Assembly: GCA_001692895.1 (NCBI GenBank)
Contig: KV748197.1
Location: 1,431,813 to 1,495,812, forward strand
Reading direction: 5' to 3'
DNA length: 64,000 bases
Origin: Cenococcum geophilum 1.58
Taxonomy: Eukaryota; Ascomycota; Dothideomycetes; Gloniales; Gloniaceae
Each line of letters begins with the position of its first letter. Within the stretch, counting starts at the first letter, position 1. The notes beneath the pieces were generated by a model. That model did no database searches. It saw nothing but the letters and a program-made list of their open reading frames with translations, and was not told where the DNA came from. A program made the position numbers and the translations under genes. Shown here piece by piece: positions 1 to 9,671 of this stretch.

Positions 1-894
1 GCTATTAGATTTAGGTNATTTNNAGTCNTANTATAAGGNNTTNCGTTTNTCTTACTATNTCCTATATAATTNCTNTATTNTCTACCTAGNGTNCCTTTTT
101 TACCCTAAGGCTTATAGGAACCGCTAGGACTTTAACTAGGTAATCCTTATAGAGTACTTTTATGCTAATACGTTCTCCTAGCCTATCCCCTACCCTTACG
201 GCTTATTCCTTTACCTATTAGTTCTTTAGGGTAACTCTAATATTTCCGCTCTTAAGGTATTAGACTATAATAGNNTTATAAACCTCTTTACGTATCTCTA
301 TAAGGACTTCTATTTCTAATTATCCCCTAAACCCCTCTACTTATTCTATATTTGGTTATATTATAATTATATACCTAGTTATTAACTTAAGGGGGGTAGG
401 TTCCCTATGCTGTAAAAGTATAGCTATAGCGGCTTAGGTGCGGTTCACTAGTAAGGGGGGGTTATACTTATTTTTAATTTTGCTTAGCCGTTAGAGGATT
501 TAATTAAGGGTTTACTAAAGGGGCGCCTAAGGTTTACTAGACTAGCGGAGCTATTCTACTAGCTATATTAGTTTGTTATAGCTAATAGTTACTCCCCTAT
601 AATTTTAAATACTAGATACGTCTAATAGGCTTTATATTTTATTAGATATCTTTTTAATAGAGGTATTTCTACTTTATAGTGTGGTATTCGCCCATCTTTG
701 TTGTGGAGGGCTATTACTAGGCGTAGTTCTAGCGGTCACGCGCGAGTGCGAGCCACCGTCGTTTGACGTGTGCCTCCCCTGCGATGCATGCATCTCAGGG
801 GGATTCTCTGGGTGTTTTTCAGGGTTCTTTTGGTTAGTTTTAGTCTTTTTAGGCCAGGTGTAGCAAGAGCTCCTTTCTCTCCAATTGGATAAGA
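1..894 (-). mobile_element. Tad-like LINE, 5' part (LINE-1), runs off the window
   Basis: This stretch repeats 50505-51395, the 5' end of the full-length LINE, in the same orientation, so it is a second copy whose body lies left of the window. Read on the minus strand, about 680-865 is the start of ORF1 (a Ser/Thr/Pro-rich nucleic-acid-binding gag-like protein in this family). That part is GC-rich and little mutated, while the rest is riddled with TAA/TAG. Single Ns are scattered over 1-275. The right edge, near 880-894, abuts gypsy reverse transcriptase sequence, so the LINE most likely inserted into that element. The target duplication cannot be checked because the other end is missing. Confidence 0.8.
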
Positions 895-1340
895 TTATAA
901 TATGATCTTAAGTATATTATTTATATATTGCTAGTACGTAGCTAGTCCGTTAGCTAGTTTAAAAGAAAGTACTTTATATTTATATAATCCGTAATAGGTC
1001 TTAAATATAGTAAAAGGCCTAATAGATATTAAGCCCTATAAAAACCTTAGCTCTATTAATTTGGGTTAGTGTTTTATTAAGTAGAGGTAATAGATAGTAG
1101 TCCTTATAGGTTATGTTATTTAACTTATAGTAGTTAATATAAAAATTAAGCCCCCGGTTTAGCTTTTTAATAAAGAGAATTAGTATAGTAAAAGAGGCTT
1201 AACTAGGCTCAAAAAATCCCTTATACAGGTTATTAATAAGTTACTATTTAGTGGCCTATAATTTAGTAGTAGATTACTTATAAATAGGGGTATAGTTAAG
1301 GAAGTTTTCCTTATCTAGTTTAATTTTGATCTTATAGTTG
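895..1340 (-). pseudogene. Gypsy-4 reverse transcriptase fragment
   Basis: Minus-strand translation shows the RT block FIKK-NRGL-FYINYYKLNN (family form: FIKKPNGGLRFCVDYRKLN) at about 1125-1175. It is followed by DYYLLPLLNKTLTQI and, near 945-975, VLSFKLANGLATY, the degraded form of VLPFGLTNGPATFQ. The catalytic YxDD box is not present because the copy is cut at 895. Cys to Tyr and Arg to Tyr or stop changes are all G to A or C to T. The protein would copy element RNA into DNA in a cytoplasmic particle, but this copy cannot be functional. Confidence 0.8.
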
Positions 1341-2079
1341 TATAGTTAATAAGGCGGAAGTATATTATATACTACCTTAAAGAATATATCCCTAAATTTC
1401 CAGTATTAATAGGCAGTTTCTATTCTACTAGCATCTTATCTATAAGCTTACTTTCCTTTCTACTAAGCTAGCTATAGGCTAGAGGTTCCTTATCCTTAAT
1501 TATTTAATTAATTTTATATAAAGCTACTTACAAAGGCAATAGTATTAGACTAGACTAAGTTTTAGTAAAATACTATAGCGTTAAGGCAGTAAATATTAAC
1601 TAGTAAAAGGTTTACAGATTTCTTTACGGCTATTTACTAAACTATAACTTATAGCCTTAGGTTTATAATTATCCTTAGCTTATATTCTATATTCTATAAG
1701 TTATCTTCTTAATTTATTAGTTTAGTATAGCATCTAATATTTCTTACTATCTTTTATAGCTATATAGGGCCTAAGCTACCTATAGGTAGTTTAGCTAGCC
1801 TTTTCTTAACTTTCTTAATTTTTAGTATAGGTGGTATAATATAGGTAGTCTAGGGGCAGTATAATATACAGATCTGTTATAGGTTAAGCTATATATCTTT
1901 CTTAAAAGCTTAGTCTCTATATATAGCATTGACCTAATAAGTAGTATATATCCGTAGCTGTATAAGGTTTTTATTATAGTCCTAATTTCTTTTATAAAGG
2001 AAGGTTTTAGGCGTATAGTTTTAGACTAAATAAGCCGTCTATTTTATATATTAAGCTATAAGTCTATATAGGCTGGCTA

Positions 2080-2460
2080 TTTTTTTTTAAAAATTATATT
2101 AGAGTTTCCGAGGTCTATAATAAAAAAGGGGATATTATACTACCTATATCTATTAATATAAAGGTAGATCTATAAGATAGTTATAGTAGGTTATTCTACC
2201 TATCTATTATACCTATAAATAAGAATTAGTTTAGGTAGTTCTTCTATAAGTATATTTAAAAAGCTAGCAAGTTTTATATATACTTAGTGTTAATTAGGGT
2301 AAAGGTATTTACTTTTAAGTTAGCCAAAGTAGAGGTTAAAACTTAATATCTATTATAGAATAAAGTATAGGGAATAGTATAGCTTCTTTTACTAACTAGC
2401 TAGCCTAGATTAATCTATAATATATTAATCCCTTTTAATCCTAAAGAGGAGTTTTCCCCC
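2080..2460 (-). pseudogene. Gypsy-4 aspartic protease region, broken
   Basis: Minus-strand translation contains VLTSTLANLKVNTFTLINT near 2290-2350. The following residues occupy the place of the retropepsin D-T/S-G loop but read N-T-K, consistent with G to A changes in GAC and GGN codons. Downstream, around 2080-2160, are the hydrophobic FILIDIGS-like and DLGNSNIIF blocks that resemble the flap and C-terminal half of gypsy proteases. In-frame stops are frequent. The enzyme would have processed the gag-pol polyprotein. Confidence 0.55.
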
Positions 2461-3760
2461 TAAAGTTCCTCTTTTTTTTATTAACTCTATAATATTCTCC
2501 TAAATTAGTAAAATCTTATCTGCCTTTACTGCTATAGGGCAGTTCTTTATAGTATAGCCTTTTTAAACTATATAAAAAATAAGCTCCTTAATGGCTTAGG
2601 GCCTATATATAGGGACTTCTATATATAGGCTAAGTATACCCTAGATTTAGAGTAGGACTAGCTATACAATTTCCTATTAGGTTAACTATAGGCTATTCGG
2701 CCGGTATTATAGGAGCTATAGATTATATTAGGGCACTATAGGCCGTTTTTATAGTACTTACGGCCTAGTTTAAGAGGTTTTTAGTTCTTAGCTAATTAGT
2801 GCATGCTTTAATTTAATACAGGCCTTAGTTAATAGCTAGATATTAGTCTATAAGTTCCTTTAATGTCTATATAGTAGTAAGAACTAGTAGTAAGGCCTAC
2901 TATAGGTTTAGGGTAAGCTTATTAAAGAGGTTTAGTAGTAAGTCTTTCTAGGAGATATAGGCCTAGCCTACTAGGTATAAAAAGCTAGTCTAGAGGGCTT
3001 AGAAGGTCTCCGCTATTTTTATATTTAGGCCTTTATAGCTAAGGCGGGCGTTCTATACCTTAAAGGGGTCTTTATAAATAAAAGATAAATAGTTAATTAT
3101 TTCTTTAGAGATAAAGGGGTTTATTAAGTCCTTAGTATATTATAGGCGTAAATACGTCTAGGCATCTCTACTAGTATAGCTAAAGATATAAGCTATTCTA
3201 GCCTGGGGTATAAAGAAGTAGTTAGTATTAACTTTAAGCTTATCCTATAATTAGAGCTTCTAGTTATTAAATATAGGGTTTATTCTATTTATAAATAATA
3301 GGGGTCCGCGATCTTTATTAATTGCAACTATACTATATAGGCCTTAGAGAATCTATTAAGGCTCTAGAATAGGGCTTATAGGACTATAGTAAATCTTTAG
3401 GTATTTAAGGAAAACTTATAATTAGATATAGGAATATTTCCAGTTTTAACCAGCTCTTATAGTTATTTAATTTTAGTATTAGCTGCTATAAGCTCTACCT
3501 AGGGGGTTAAGATATTAATTGTTTACCATTAGAGGTATTTGAGCGTCCTATAGCTACATTGCCGGCTATTATATTTCTTAGTACAGCAGTAAGGATATTA
3601 GGTAATTTTTAGTAGGTTCTTTTAGGGCTTTTAGTCCATACGTATCCAGTTCTTAGGGTTTATATTCTTAGTTTAGCTCTTATTCTATTCTTTTTTATAA
3701 ATATATTTAAGTTCCTTCTTAGGAAAAAAAGGTAGTTAAGCTTTAGATAATATTAGTAAC
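2460..3760 (-). pseudogene. Gypsy-4 gag region, degenerate
   Basis: Position upstream of protease on the minus strand marks this as gag. The frame alternates between long open pieces rich in Lys, Glu, Leu and clusters of TAA/TAG. No zinc knuckle could be recognised with certainty. The right end near 3760 is a rough estimate. Confidence 0.4.
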
Positions 3761-4376
3761 TTAGTTAATTAAGGCATAAGCGCGGCAAGGGTAGGCACAT
3801 ATGCCTATACAATTAGATTATCTATAAATGAGGATCTAAAGCTAGGGAAAGGAAAGGAAAAACAAAGGAGTAGTGCTATTTAAAGTAGGGTCCTTTTATG
3901 CGGTTCTCTAGTTACGTAACTATATCTCTTTACCAAGTTCTACTAAGTTCTACTAAATTCCGCTAATACCGTAATAGGCTTAGGTAGCTAGGTTAACTAT
4001 ATAGCTAAGATACTAAAAGTAATAACGTTTCCGCTACTTCTCTATTATTTAGGGGTAAAATGTTCTTAGAATTAAGTTAATAGCTATATTATTACTTAAT
4101 ACGTTATTAAGTATAAAATGCCTAATTTAACTTCTAATTCTATACTTATTAACTATATTAGCGCCACTATACTCTCCCTTAAGCTGCTATAATATAAGAA
4201 GCTTCGTCTAGCGAGCTCCATTGCGATTAATATAATAGGCGACTATCGTAATAATAGCAAAATAAGTCGGTAACGTCTATAAGTTAAAGGACAGGTATAT
4301 ATTTAAACGAGCTTCTTATAAGCCTTCTTATAGTAAACTCTTCTACTTCTTAAACTCTCTTATTACCTACTTACGT
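3761..4376. other. Leader or LTR remnant of Gypsy-4, not delimited
   Basis: AT-rich, non-coding. It contains a TATAAA-like stretch on the minus strand near 3890-3900 and three close copies of a TTCTACTAA motif at 3935-3960. By position it should hold the element's leader and perhaps its 5' LTR, but no direct-repeat partner lies in the window, so no boundary is proposed. Confidence 0.3.
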
Positions 4377-4439
4377 CATCGGGAAAATATTCGCAGGATG
4401 AGATTTAAGTAGACTTTGATTTTCGCGTTTCACGTAATT

Positions 4440-4870
4440 AACATGCAATTTAACTAACTCGACACGCAATTAACCAACTTAACACGCATTTAACTAACTT
4501 AACACGCAATTAACTAACTTAATACGCAATTCGACCAACTTAATACGCAATTAACTAACTTAATACGCAATTCGACTAACTTAATACGCAATTAACTAAC
4601 TTAACACGCAATTCAACTAACTTAACACGCAATTAACTAACTTAACACATAATTCAACTAACTTAATACGCAATTGACCAACTTAATATATAATTCAACT
4701 AACTTAATACGCAATTAACTAACTTAACACGCAATTTAACTAATTTAATATGTAATTAACCAACTTAACACGTAATTCGACCAACTTAATACGCAATTAA
4801 CTAACTTAACACGCAATTTAACTAACTTAACACGTAATTAACACGCAATTAAACTAACTTAATATATTTA
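4440..4870. repeat. Minisatellite, about 20-21 bp unit
   Basis: About twenty imperfect copies of a unit like ACGCAATTAACTAACTTAAT. Many alternate with a variant one base longer carrying TTCGACTAAC or TTCAACTAAC. Variants differ mostly by C/T and G/A. This array is specific to the left element; no counterpart was seen at 35080-37443. Confidence 0.9.
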
Positions 4871-5027
4871 AAAGTTAAATAATACGCAGTTAACCTACTT
4901 AGCAACTTTAAAGGTAACTGTATATTTCTTAACATATAATTAAGGTGTAAAGTTATATGCTAATATATTTAACTATTAATATTATCTAATATAATCTTAT
5001 ACAATCTTATATAGTCTTATTACTTAA

Positions 5028-5520
5028 AGGCTCTGCATAGGCTCTGCACGAGGCTCTACACAAAGCTCTACACGAAGCTCTGCGTACAGAGGCTCTGCAC
5101 GAAGCTCTGCGCATAGAGGCTCTGCACGAAGCTCTGCGCATAGAGGCTCTGCACGAAGCTCTGCACGAAGCTCTGCACGAAGCTCTACGTACAGAGGCTC
5201 TGCACGAGGCTCTGCGCGAGGCTCTGGCGTACGGAGGCTCTGCACGAAGCTCTGCACGAAGCTCTGCACGAGGCTCTGCGCGAAGCTCTGCGTACGGAGG
5301 CTCTACACGAAGCTCTGCACGAGGCTCTGCGCGAAGCTCTGCGTACGGAGGCTCTACACGAAGCTCTGCACGAGGCTCTGCGCGAAGCTCTGCATACGGA
5401 GGCTCTACACGAAGCTCTACACGAAGCTCTATACAAAGCTCTACCGTACAGAGGCTCTGCACAAGGCTCTGCGCGAAGCTCTACGTAAGCTCTGCGTACG
5501 GAGGCCTACACGAAGCTCTG
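5028..5520. repeat. Minisatellite, 12-bp unit (GCTCTGCACGAA)
   Basis: About forty tandem copies of a 12-bp unit with core GCTCTGCACGAA, broken at intervals by GCGTACGGAG or GCGTACAGAG variants that form a higher-order pattern. Because 12 is a multiple of 3 and the unit lacks stops in several frames, long repetitive open frames run through it. These are by-products, not genes. Same family, opposite strand, as 36416-37195. Confidence 0.92.
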
Positions 5521-5650
5521 CATCGGGTCCCCGCTATATTCCCATAGCGTCTACACATGTCTCTGCCTATGTAGCCCCCTTATTTTTTACCCTTCCTTTC
5601 CTTCCTTACATCCTCCCTACCTAGGAGGCACTAGAACGGCAGCCAGCAGA
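5521..5650. other. Unique spacer conserved between the two minisatellite elements
   Basis: Between the 12-bp and 20-bp arrays. It matches the reverse complement of about 36291-36415 over its whole length, including CGGGTCCCCGCTATATTCCC, a TTATTTTTTACCCTTCC tract and GAGGCACTAGAA. Conservation of a unique spacer shows that the arrays moved or duplicated as one block rather than arising independently. Confidence 0.8.
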
Positions 5651-6040
5651 GGACCGTTGCTAGAACTAGATAACTATCGCTAGAACCAGACGACCGTCGC
5701 CAGACCAGACAACCGTTACCAGAACCAGACGACCGTCACCAAAGCCAGACGACCATCGCCAGAACCAGACGACGGTCGTTAAAGTCAGACGACTATCGCT
5801 AGAGCTAAATAACTATCGCTAGAACCAGACGACCGTCGCCAGAACCAGACGACCGTTACCAGAACTAGATAACCGTTGCCAAAACCAAACGACCGTCGCC
5901 AGAACCAGACGACCGTTACCAAAACCAGACAACCGTTACCAGAACTAGACGACCGTCGCTAGAACCAGACGACCGTCTCTAGAGTTAAACGACCATCGCT
6001 AGAACTAGACAACTGTCGCTAGAGCTAGACGATAACGACT
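5651..6040. repeat. Minisatellite, 20-bp unit (GACCGTCGCCAGAACCAGAC)
   Basis: About twenty copies in exact 20-bp register with unit GACCGTCGCCAGAACCAGAC. Differences are nearly all C/T or G/A transitions. Its reverse-complement family is at 35890-36290 (unit GTCTAGCTCTGGCGACGGTT). Confidence 0.93.
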
Positions 6041-6089
6041 AGCCAGCGAATACTATAAACGATTTAATTGATTAATTAAATTAAGGTAG

Positions 6090-6490
6090 TACAGATAGGT
6101 AGGCATAAATAGGGAGATACTAATAGGTAGGTAGATGTAGATAGGTAGGTAGATATAGATAGATAAGCAGATATAAATAGGTAAGCAAATATAGACAGGT
6201 AGGTAGATATAGACAGGTAAGTAGATATAGATAGGTAAGTAGATGCAGACAGGTAGGTAAATATAGATAGGTAAGTAGATATAGACAGGTAAGTAGATGT
6301 AAATAGGTAGGCAATATAGATAGGTAGGTAATGTAGATAGGTAGGTAGATATAAATAGGTAAGTAGATATAGATAGGTAAGTAAATATAAATAGGCAAGT
6401 AGATGCAGATAGGTAGGCGATATAGATAGGTAGGTAATATAAATAGGTAGGTAATATAGGTAGGTAGGTAAGTCAATAGGTAGATAGGTA
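6090..6490. repeat. Minisatellite, about 18-bp unit rich in TAGG
   Basis: Tandem units like GGTAGGTAGATATAGACA, with a TAGG/TAAG tetranucleotide substructure. The reverse complement type (CTAC/CTGC, TATCTATACCTACC) fills 35460-35765. Repetitive minus-strand open reading of Tyr/Leu/Pro is an artefact of the unit. Confidence 0.9.
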
Positions 6491-6799
6491 GAAGAGAACC
6501 ATCGCTATATTATATTAAATTATCTAAAATAATAATATTTATTTTACTAGCCTTATAAATAGCTTTAAAGTAGCTTTTATTTATTTAAAATATACTATTA
6601 GTATAAAAGAGGTAAATATAATTATAGTTGCTAAATGCGCAGATTGCTAGCAGGTTGCGCGCAGGCTGCGCGTAGGCTGCGTGTCAAAAAAACACGACAT
6701 AGGCTAGTCGGTCGAGTTGCCAAATGACCTCAACTGCGCGCCAATTGCGTTAACCACCAGCCATTGAGGCCATTGAAAGGGTACCATATTTTCCCGATG

Positions 6800-7680
6800 G
6801 TACTATATTTTATAAAGAAAGCAACCTTATAAGGCCCTTATTTAGATACTGAATTATTTTAATAAAGTAGATATTCTTAATTTAATAAAATACAATATAG
6901 TAGTATATAAGCTGCTAAATTAGTAAAAGCTTAAAAGCTTTATACTAGGCTTTTTAAATATAATCCTATTATAAAATAAAGCGGTAAATTAGGCCTTTAA
7001 CTAGAATTACTTTGCCGTTTTTATTAAGTTAATAAGCCTATCTTTAGTGGCCTAATACTATCGAATTACTATTAAGCGCCGTTTCTAAATTAGTTAGTAT
7101 TTATATAAGAGAGCAGGGTAACTTACTAAAAGGCTTATACTTTAAATCCTTTTTCTAATCTAGATAGTAGTAGCAGTAGTAATATCGAACGCCTATAGCC
7201 TTATAAATAATTAGATATCCTTTTCCTTTACCCTATATATATATCGACTTTATATAGGCCTTTTCCTTCTATATAACCTTATTGCTACGCCTAAACCACT
7301 AGCTATAGATTTTAATTCTAGTTTACGCAGAAGCCTACCTTAGTAAAGGCTCCAGATTTAAGCTAGACTTAACTTTATAATAGGTAAGAGGCTCTAATAA
7401 AGCTTTATACGCCTTTGTCTTTTAGCGCTTTATTTATTAACTACTAGAGCCCTAGCTAGCGCGCTTTTAAAAGGCGGTAGGAGCCTTGCCTATAGAACGC
7501 CTACTACTTATAAGGCTACTTCTTCCTCCTCTATGTAATAATTAACCGGTTAAAATAAAAGCCTCTATTAAATTCGCGATAGGTAAAAAGAAGGGCAATA
7601 AGGATAAGGCAGTAAGGTAACGCAAGGAGGCAACGTATAACACTAAGCTTAACTCTTAAAATAGTATCCGGAAATGAGGT
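6800..7680. other. RIP-mutated DNA, origin not recognised
   Basis: AT-rich with the TpA density of the transposons around it. A plus-strand stretch near 7540-7670 reads as Lys/Arg-rich residues (NRPVKIKASIKFAIGKKKGN with few stops), which could be the basic tail of a DNA-transposon protein. No catalytic motif was found. No terminal repeats were recognised. Confidence 0.35.
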
Positions 7681-7921
7681 GGCAGATCTTAACAATTTAG
7701 TGGCTTCGGCTCCCCTATATAGCGTGCGCTCTTACCCAAATCATTACCGCTAAAGGCCCATACTAACTCTACTAGTTTAGCTGGTTACCCGATTAATTAA
7801 AGAGCTTCAAAACTAACCAGCTGCAAGCCAATTAAAGCTCCGAACCGGTTACGGTTTAAAAGCACTTCCCAACCGAGCAACCAATAAGCGAACTAGACCA
7901 GTTACATCACTGATTGCACCA

Positions 7922-8443
7922 CTACTTTTTCTGATATACCCTAGTCATGACATTGTCGAGCACAGTACCAAACAGCAATCCAGGCTCGGTCTGGAACTCC
8001 ACCTTGCGCAGATTCGTAAACGTAGTGTCGAACTTCCCAGGGCTCATCTGCTGGCTTATCCCGTGTTCCCATTCATACGTAAACGATTGGCGCGCGATCA
8101 CATTACCGGCCAGATTGTATCCAGTGGCGGTAATAGTGCAAGTTGCAGGCAAAGCGATATCGCTATCTGGGTCTGTGACACAGCCGTACCAGAAAGAAAT
8201 AGGCTCTTCGGGGATGTAAAGGTCGAAGTGGTCAATTGTGGAGGTCTCATAGTCGCAAGAGATATACGGCGTGCCGTTCTCAAGCTCAGAGCGGATTGCC
8301 CAGCCGGCGATGTTAGGTGGTGAATGAAGGACAACTGAAATAAGCCCAGTATTCTGTCGTTCGACGACGTCGTCAGTTTTACGGGCCATCTTAGCTTTGC
8401 GCTTAATCTGTGCGTCACCGCCAACTATATTCCCTGTGTGCAC
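7922..8443 (-). CDS. Hypothetical protein, about 155 residues from the first ATG, possibly a 3' exon
   Basis: Open on the minus strand from 8443, with its first ATG at 8389, ending MTRVYQKK-stop at 7922. Composition is that of a real globular protein, rich in Thr, Ile, Pro, Gly and aromatic residues. It has three cysteines (in YISCDYE, WYGCVTD and PATCTI) and motifs such as HSPPNIAGWAIRSELENG and FTYEWEHGISQQMSPG. No family is recognised. Lack of a signal peptide, together with the upstream signal-peptide exon on the same strand (8643-8831), suggests it could be the downstream exon of that locus. It may also be an independent small gene. Codon use and base composition differ sharply from the RIP-mutated flanks, so it is likely host DNA or a recent arrival. 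Confidence 0.55.
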   Translation of the reverse strand: MHTGNIVGGDAQIKRKAKMARKTDDVVERQNTGLISVVLHSPPNIAGWAIRSELENGTPYISCDYETSTIDHFDLYIPEEPISFWYGCVTDPDSDIALPATCTITATGYNLAGNVIARQSFTYEWEHGISQQMSPGKFDTTFTNLRKVEFQTEPGLLFGTVLDNVMTRVYQKK

Positions 8444-8831
8444 TGATTAGTTCTAACGTTGCAAATAAAATCTGAGGCGGCTCATAGCGCACAGAAGAGC
8501 AAATTGTATACTCTAATAGGCCCGAGCGTGCCAAGGACAGGGTAGGCATTCTCGTCTATCTCGAACTGACCAAAGCGTTAGCTCAGTTTTTATGGTAGAT
8601 CATGGGTCCACGGACATTATTGTCGATGGTGAAAATCTCATACTAATCGTTTGATTGCACTGGTGGTCCTGATGGCCCTGGCGACCCTGAAGGTCCCGGG
8701 AGTCCCGGAAGTCCTGGACGTGTGGGTAGTGTTGGCAGTGGCAGTCCTCGCGGGAATTTGGGAAGTGCAAGGGTAAAGGAGAAGAGGGCTATTAAAGGTA
8801 TAAGGAACGAAATTCTGTGCGATAAAGCCAT
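8425..8831 (-). pseudogene. Secreted collagen-like protein gene, 5' part, apparently broken
   Basis: From ATG at 8831 the minus strand encodes a clear signal peptide (MALSHRISFLIPLIALFSF). A Pro-rich linker with six Gly-X-Y triplets (GLPGLPGPSGSPGPSGPP) follows, then a TAG at 8643-8645. Protein-like sequence continues in the same frame (YEIFTIDNNVRGPMIYHKN, then TGA at 8583-8585). It then resumes in another frame from about 8574 (FGQFEIDENAYPVLGTLGPI), has a further TGA at 8482-8484, continues as DFICNVRTNQCTQGI and stops at 8425. Two intron candidates of 78 nt can be drawn: 8643-8566 (GTATGA donor, GCTAAC branch, CAG acceptor) and 8511-8434 (GTATAC donor, ACTAAT branch, CAG acceptor). The frames they leave do not join. 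I therefore read it as a decayed or mis-sequenced gene. Confidence 0.5.
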
Positions 8832-8920
8832 GATACGATTTATTAAAATGAGCGACTTGAATTGGTAGCGACAAATGAGTGTGGGTCGTATGGCCTGTTG
8901 ATGACGAGATGAAAAAGCAG

Positions 8921-8927
8921 CTTTATA
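8921..8927 (-). promoter_or_regulatory. Candidate TATA box of the secreted-protein locus
   Basis: TATAAAG on the minus strand, about 90 bp upstream of the ATG at 8831, a usual distance for a fungal core promoter. The identification rests on position and sequence only. Confidence 0.35.
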
Positions 8928-9671
8928 CTGGTAGAGAGGACCGGGCAACATGAACTAATATTTAATCCGTATGAATATCATTCTGGACTTCTTATTTGGA
9001 TCTGCATTTGAGACATATACTAAGGCCCCGATAAAGTAGGATATGAGAACAGATAGGGATGGTGGAGCAGAGGGGATGCTTGGAGTGGTCTAGCTAGACC
9101 GAAGGTAGTATAGCAATACGCTTCTGCTACTCGGGCTAAAGCTTTGGCGTAAGTCCGCACATTGCTTCCTACAATTAAGCATTAAATTGCGCTAAAAAAA
9201 AGGTGCACTGAGAGAAGAGTCTAGCGATAAAGCAGAGGGAGCTTGACTGGCAAGAAAAATGTGTAGCCCAGGATGTGCTGGTGTGACGGTTCGAGGGCTG
9301 AACAGCAGCAGCAGAAGTGTTTTCTTGATTCAGAGCGATTGCGCACGAACTGTTAGAAGATTGAAAAGAGCTTAGGATACTAAGCCACCAATACAAAAAT
9401 GACCCGATAGTCTATTGACCGAAAGTGTGGAAGCTGGGCTTCTCTGCCAATCGGCCTATTCAGGGGGAAAATGTGCAGCTCTTTGCCGTAAATGTTTGGG
9501 GCGCATTATCGATAACCGCTACCCCGGCAATGATCCGCACGCCCTCCACACCCCGAGGCGACGCCGTTCCAAGAAAACCAATTGCAACCCCCCTCCCCCG
9601 CACGGATTGCTAGCGTCTAGGCACATTTTGTGTGGAAAGGGAATACAGGCAAAACTCCTTAGTACGATACC

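Larger units (their letters stand above)
895..4376 (-). mobile_element. Truncated, RIP-mutated Ty3/gypsy element (Gypsy-4)
   Basis: On the minus strand the order from right to left is gag, protease, reverse transcriptase, as in gypsy elements. RNase H and integrase are missing and probably lie left of the LINE at 1-894. No LTR pair can be defined inside the window. The 3760-4376 part should hold the leader and possibly the 5' LTR, with no recognisable protein. Every frame is broken by TAA/TAG arising from CAA, CAG, CGA or TGG codons. It is a different family from the other gypsy elements here, judged by its RT motif region. Confidence 0.75.
4377..6799. mobile_element. Element made of tandem minisatellites (left copy), short inverted termini
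   Basis: The segment starts CATCGGGAAAATAT (4377-4390) and ends with its exact reverse complement (6786-6799). Between them lie four different tandem arrays separated by unique spacers, then a GC-richer 6630-6785 tail with repeated GGCTGCGCG-type words. There is no protein, so if mobile it is non-autonomous. The outer flanks do not give a convincing target duplication. Three of the arrays and two spacers recur in inverted order inside the element at 35080-37443. CpA and TpG are frequent, so this block is much less RIP-mutated than its surroundings. Confidence 0.55.
7680..9670. other. Low-RIP island, single-copy-like DNA
   Basis: Base composition changes abruptly: CpG, CpA and TpG are common and stop codons become sparse, unlike the flanks. 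Nothing in it repeats elsewhere in the window. It holds the secreted-protein-like locus at 7922-8831 and its upstream region. The stretches 7680-7920 and 8952-9670 show no gene I can support. Confidence 0.75.

Noticed and set aside
5007-5462. Minus-strand repetitive open frames
   Set aside because: Same 12-bp unit artefact as at 36489-37220.
6120-6476. Tyr/Leu/Pro-rich minus-strand frame, and the similar plus-strand one at 35458-35763
   Set aside because: Translation of TAGG/CTAC-type repeats; no non-repeat residues.
4440-6490. Possible CRISPR array
   Set aside because: Units are contiguous or nearly so with no unique spacers between them, and the genome is eukaryotic.
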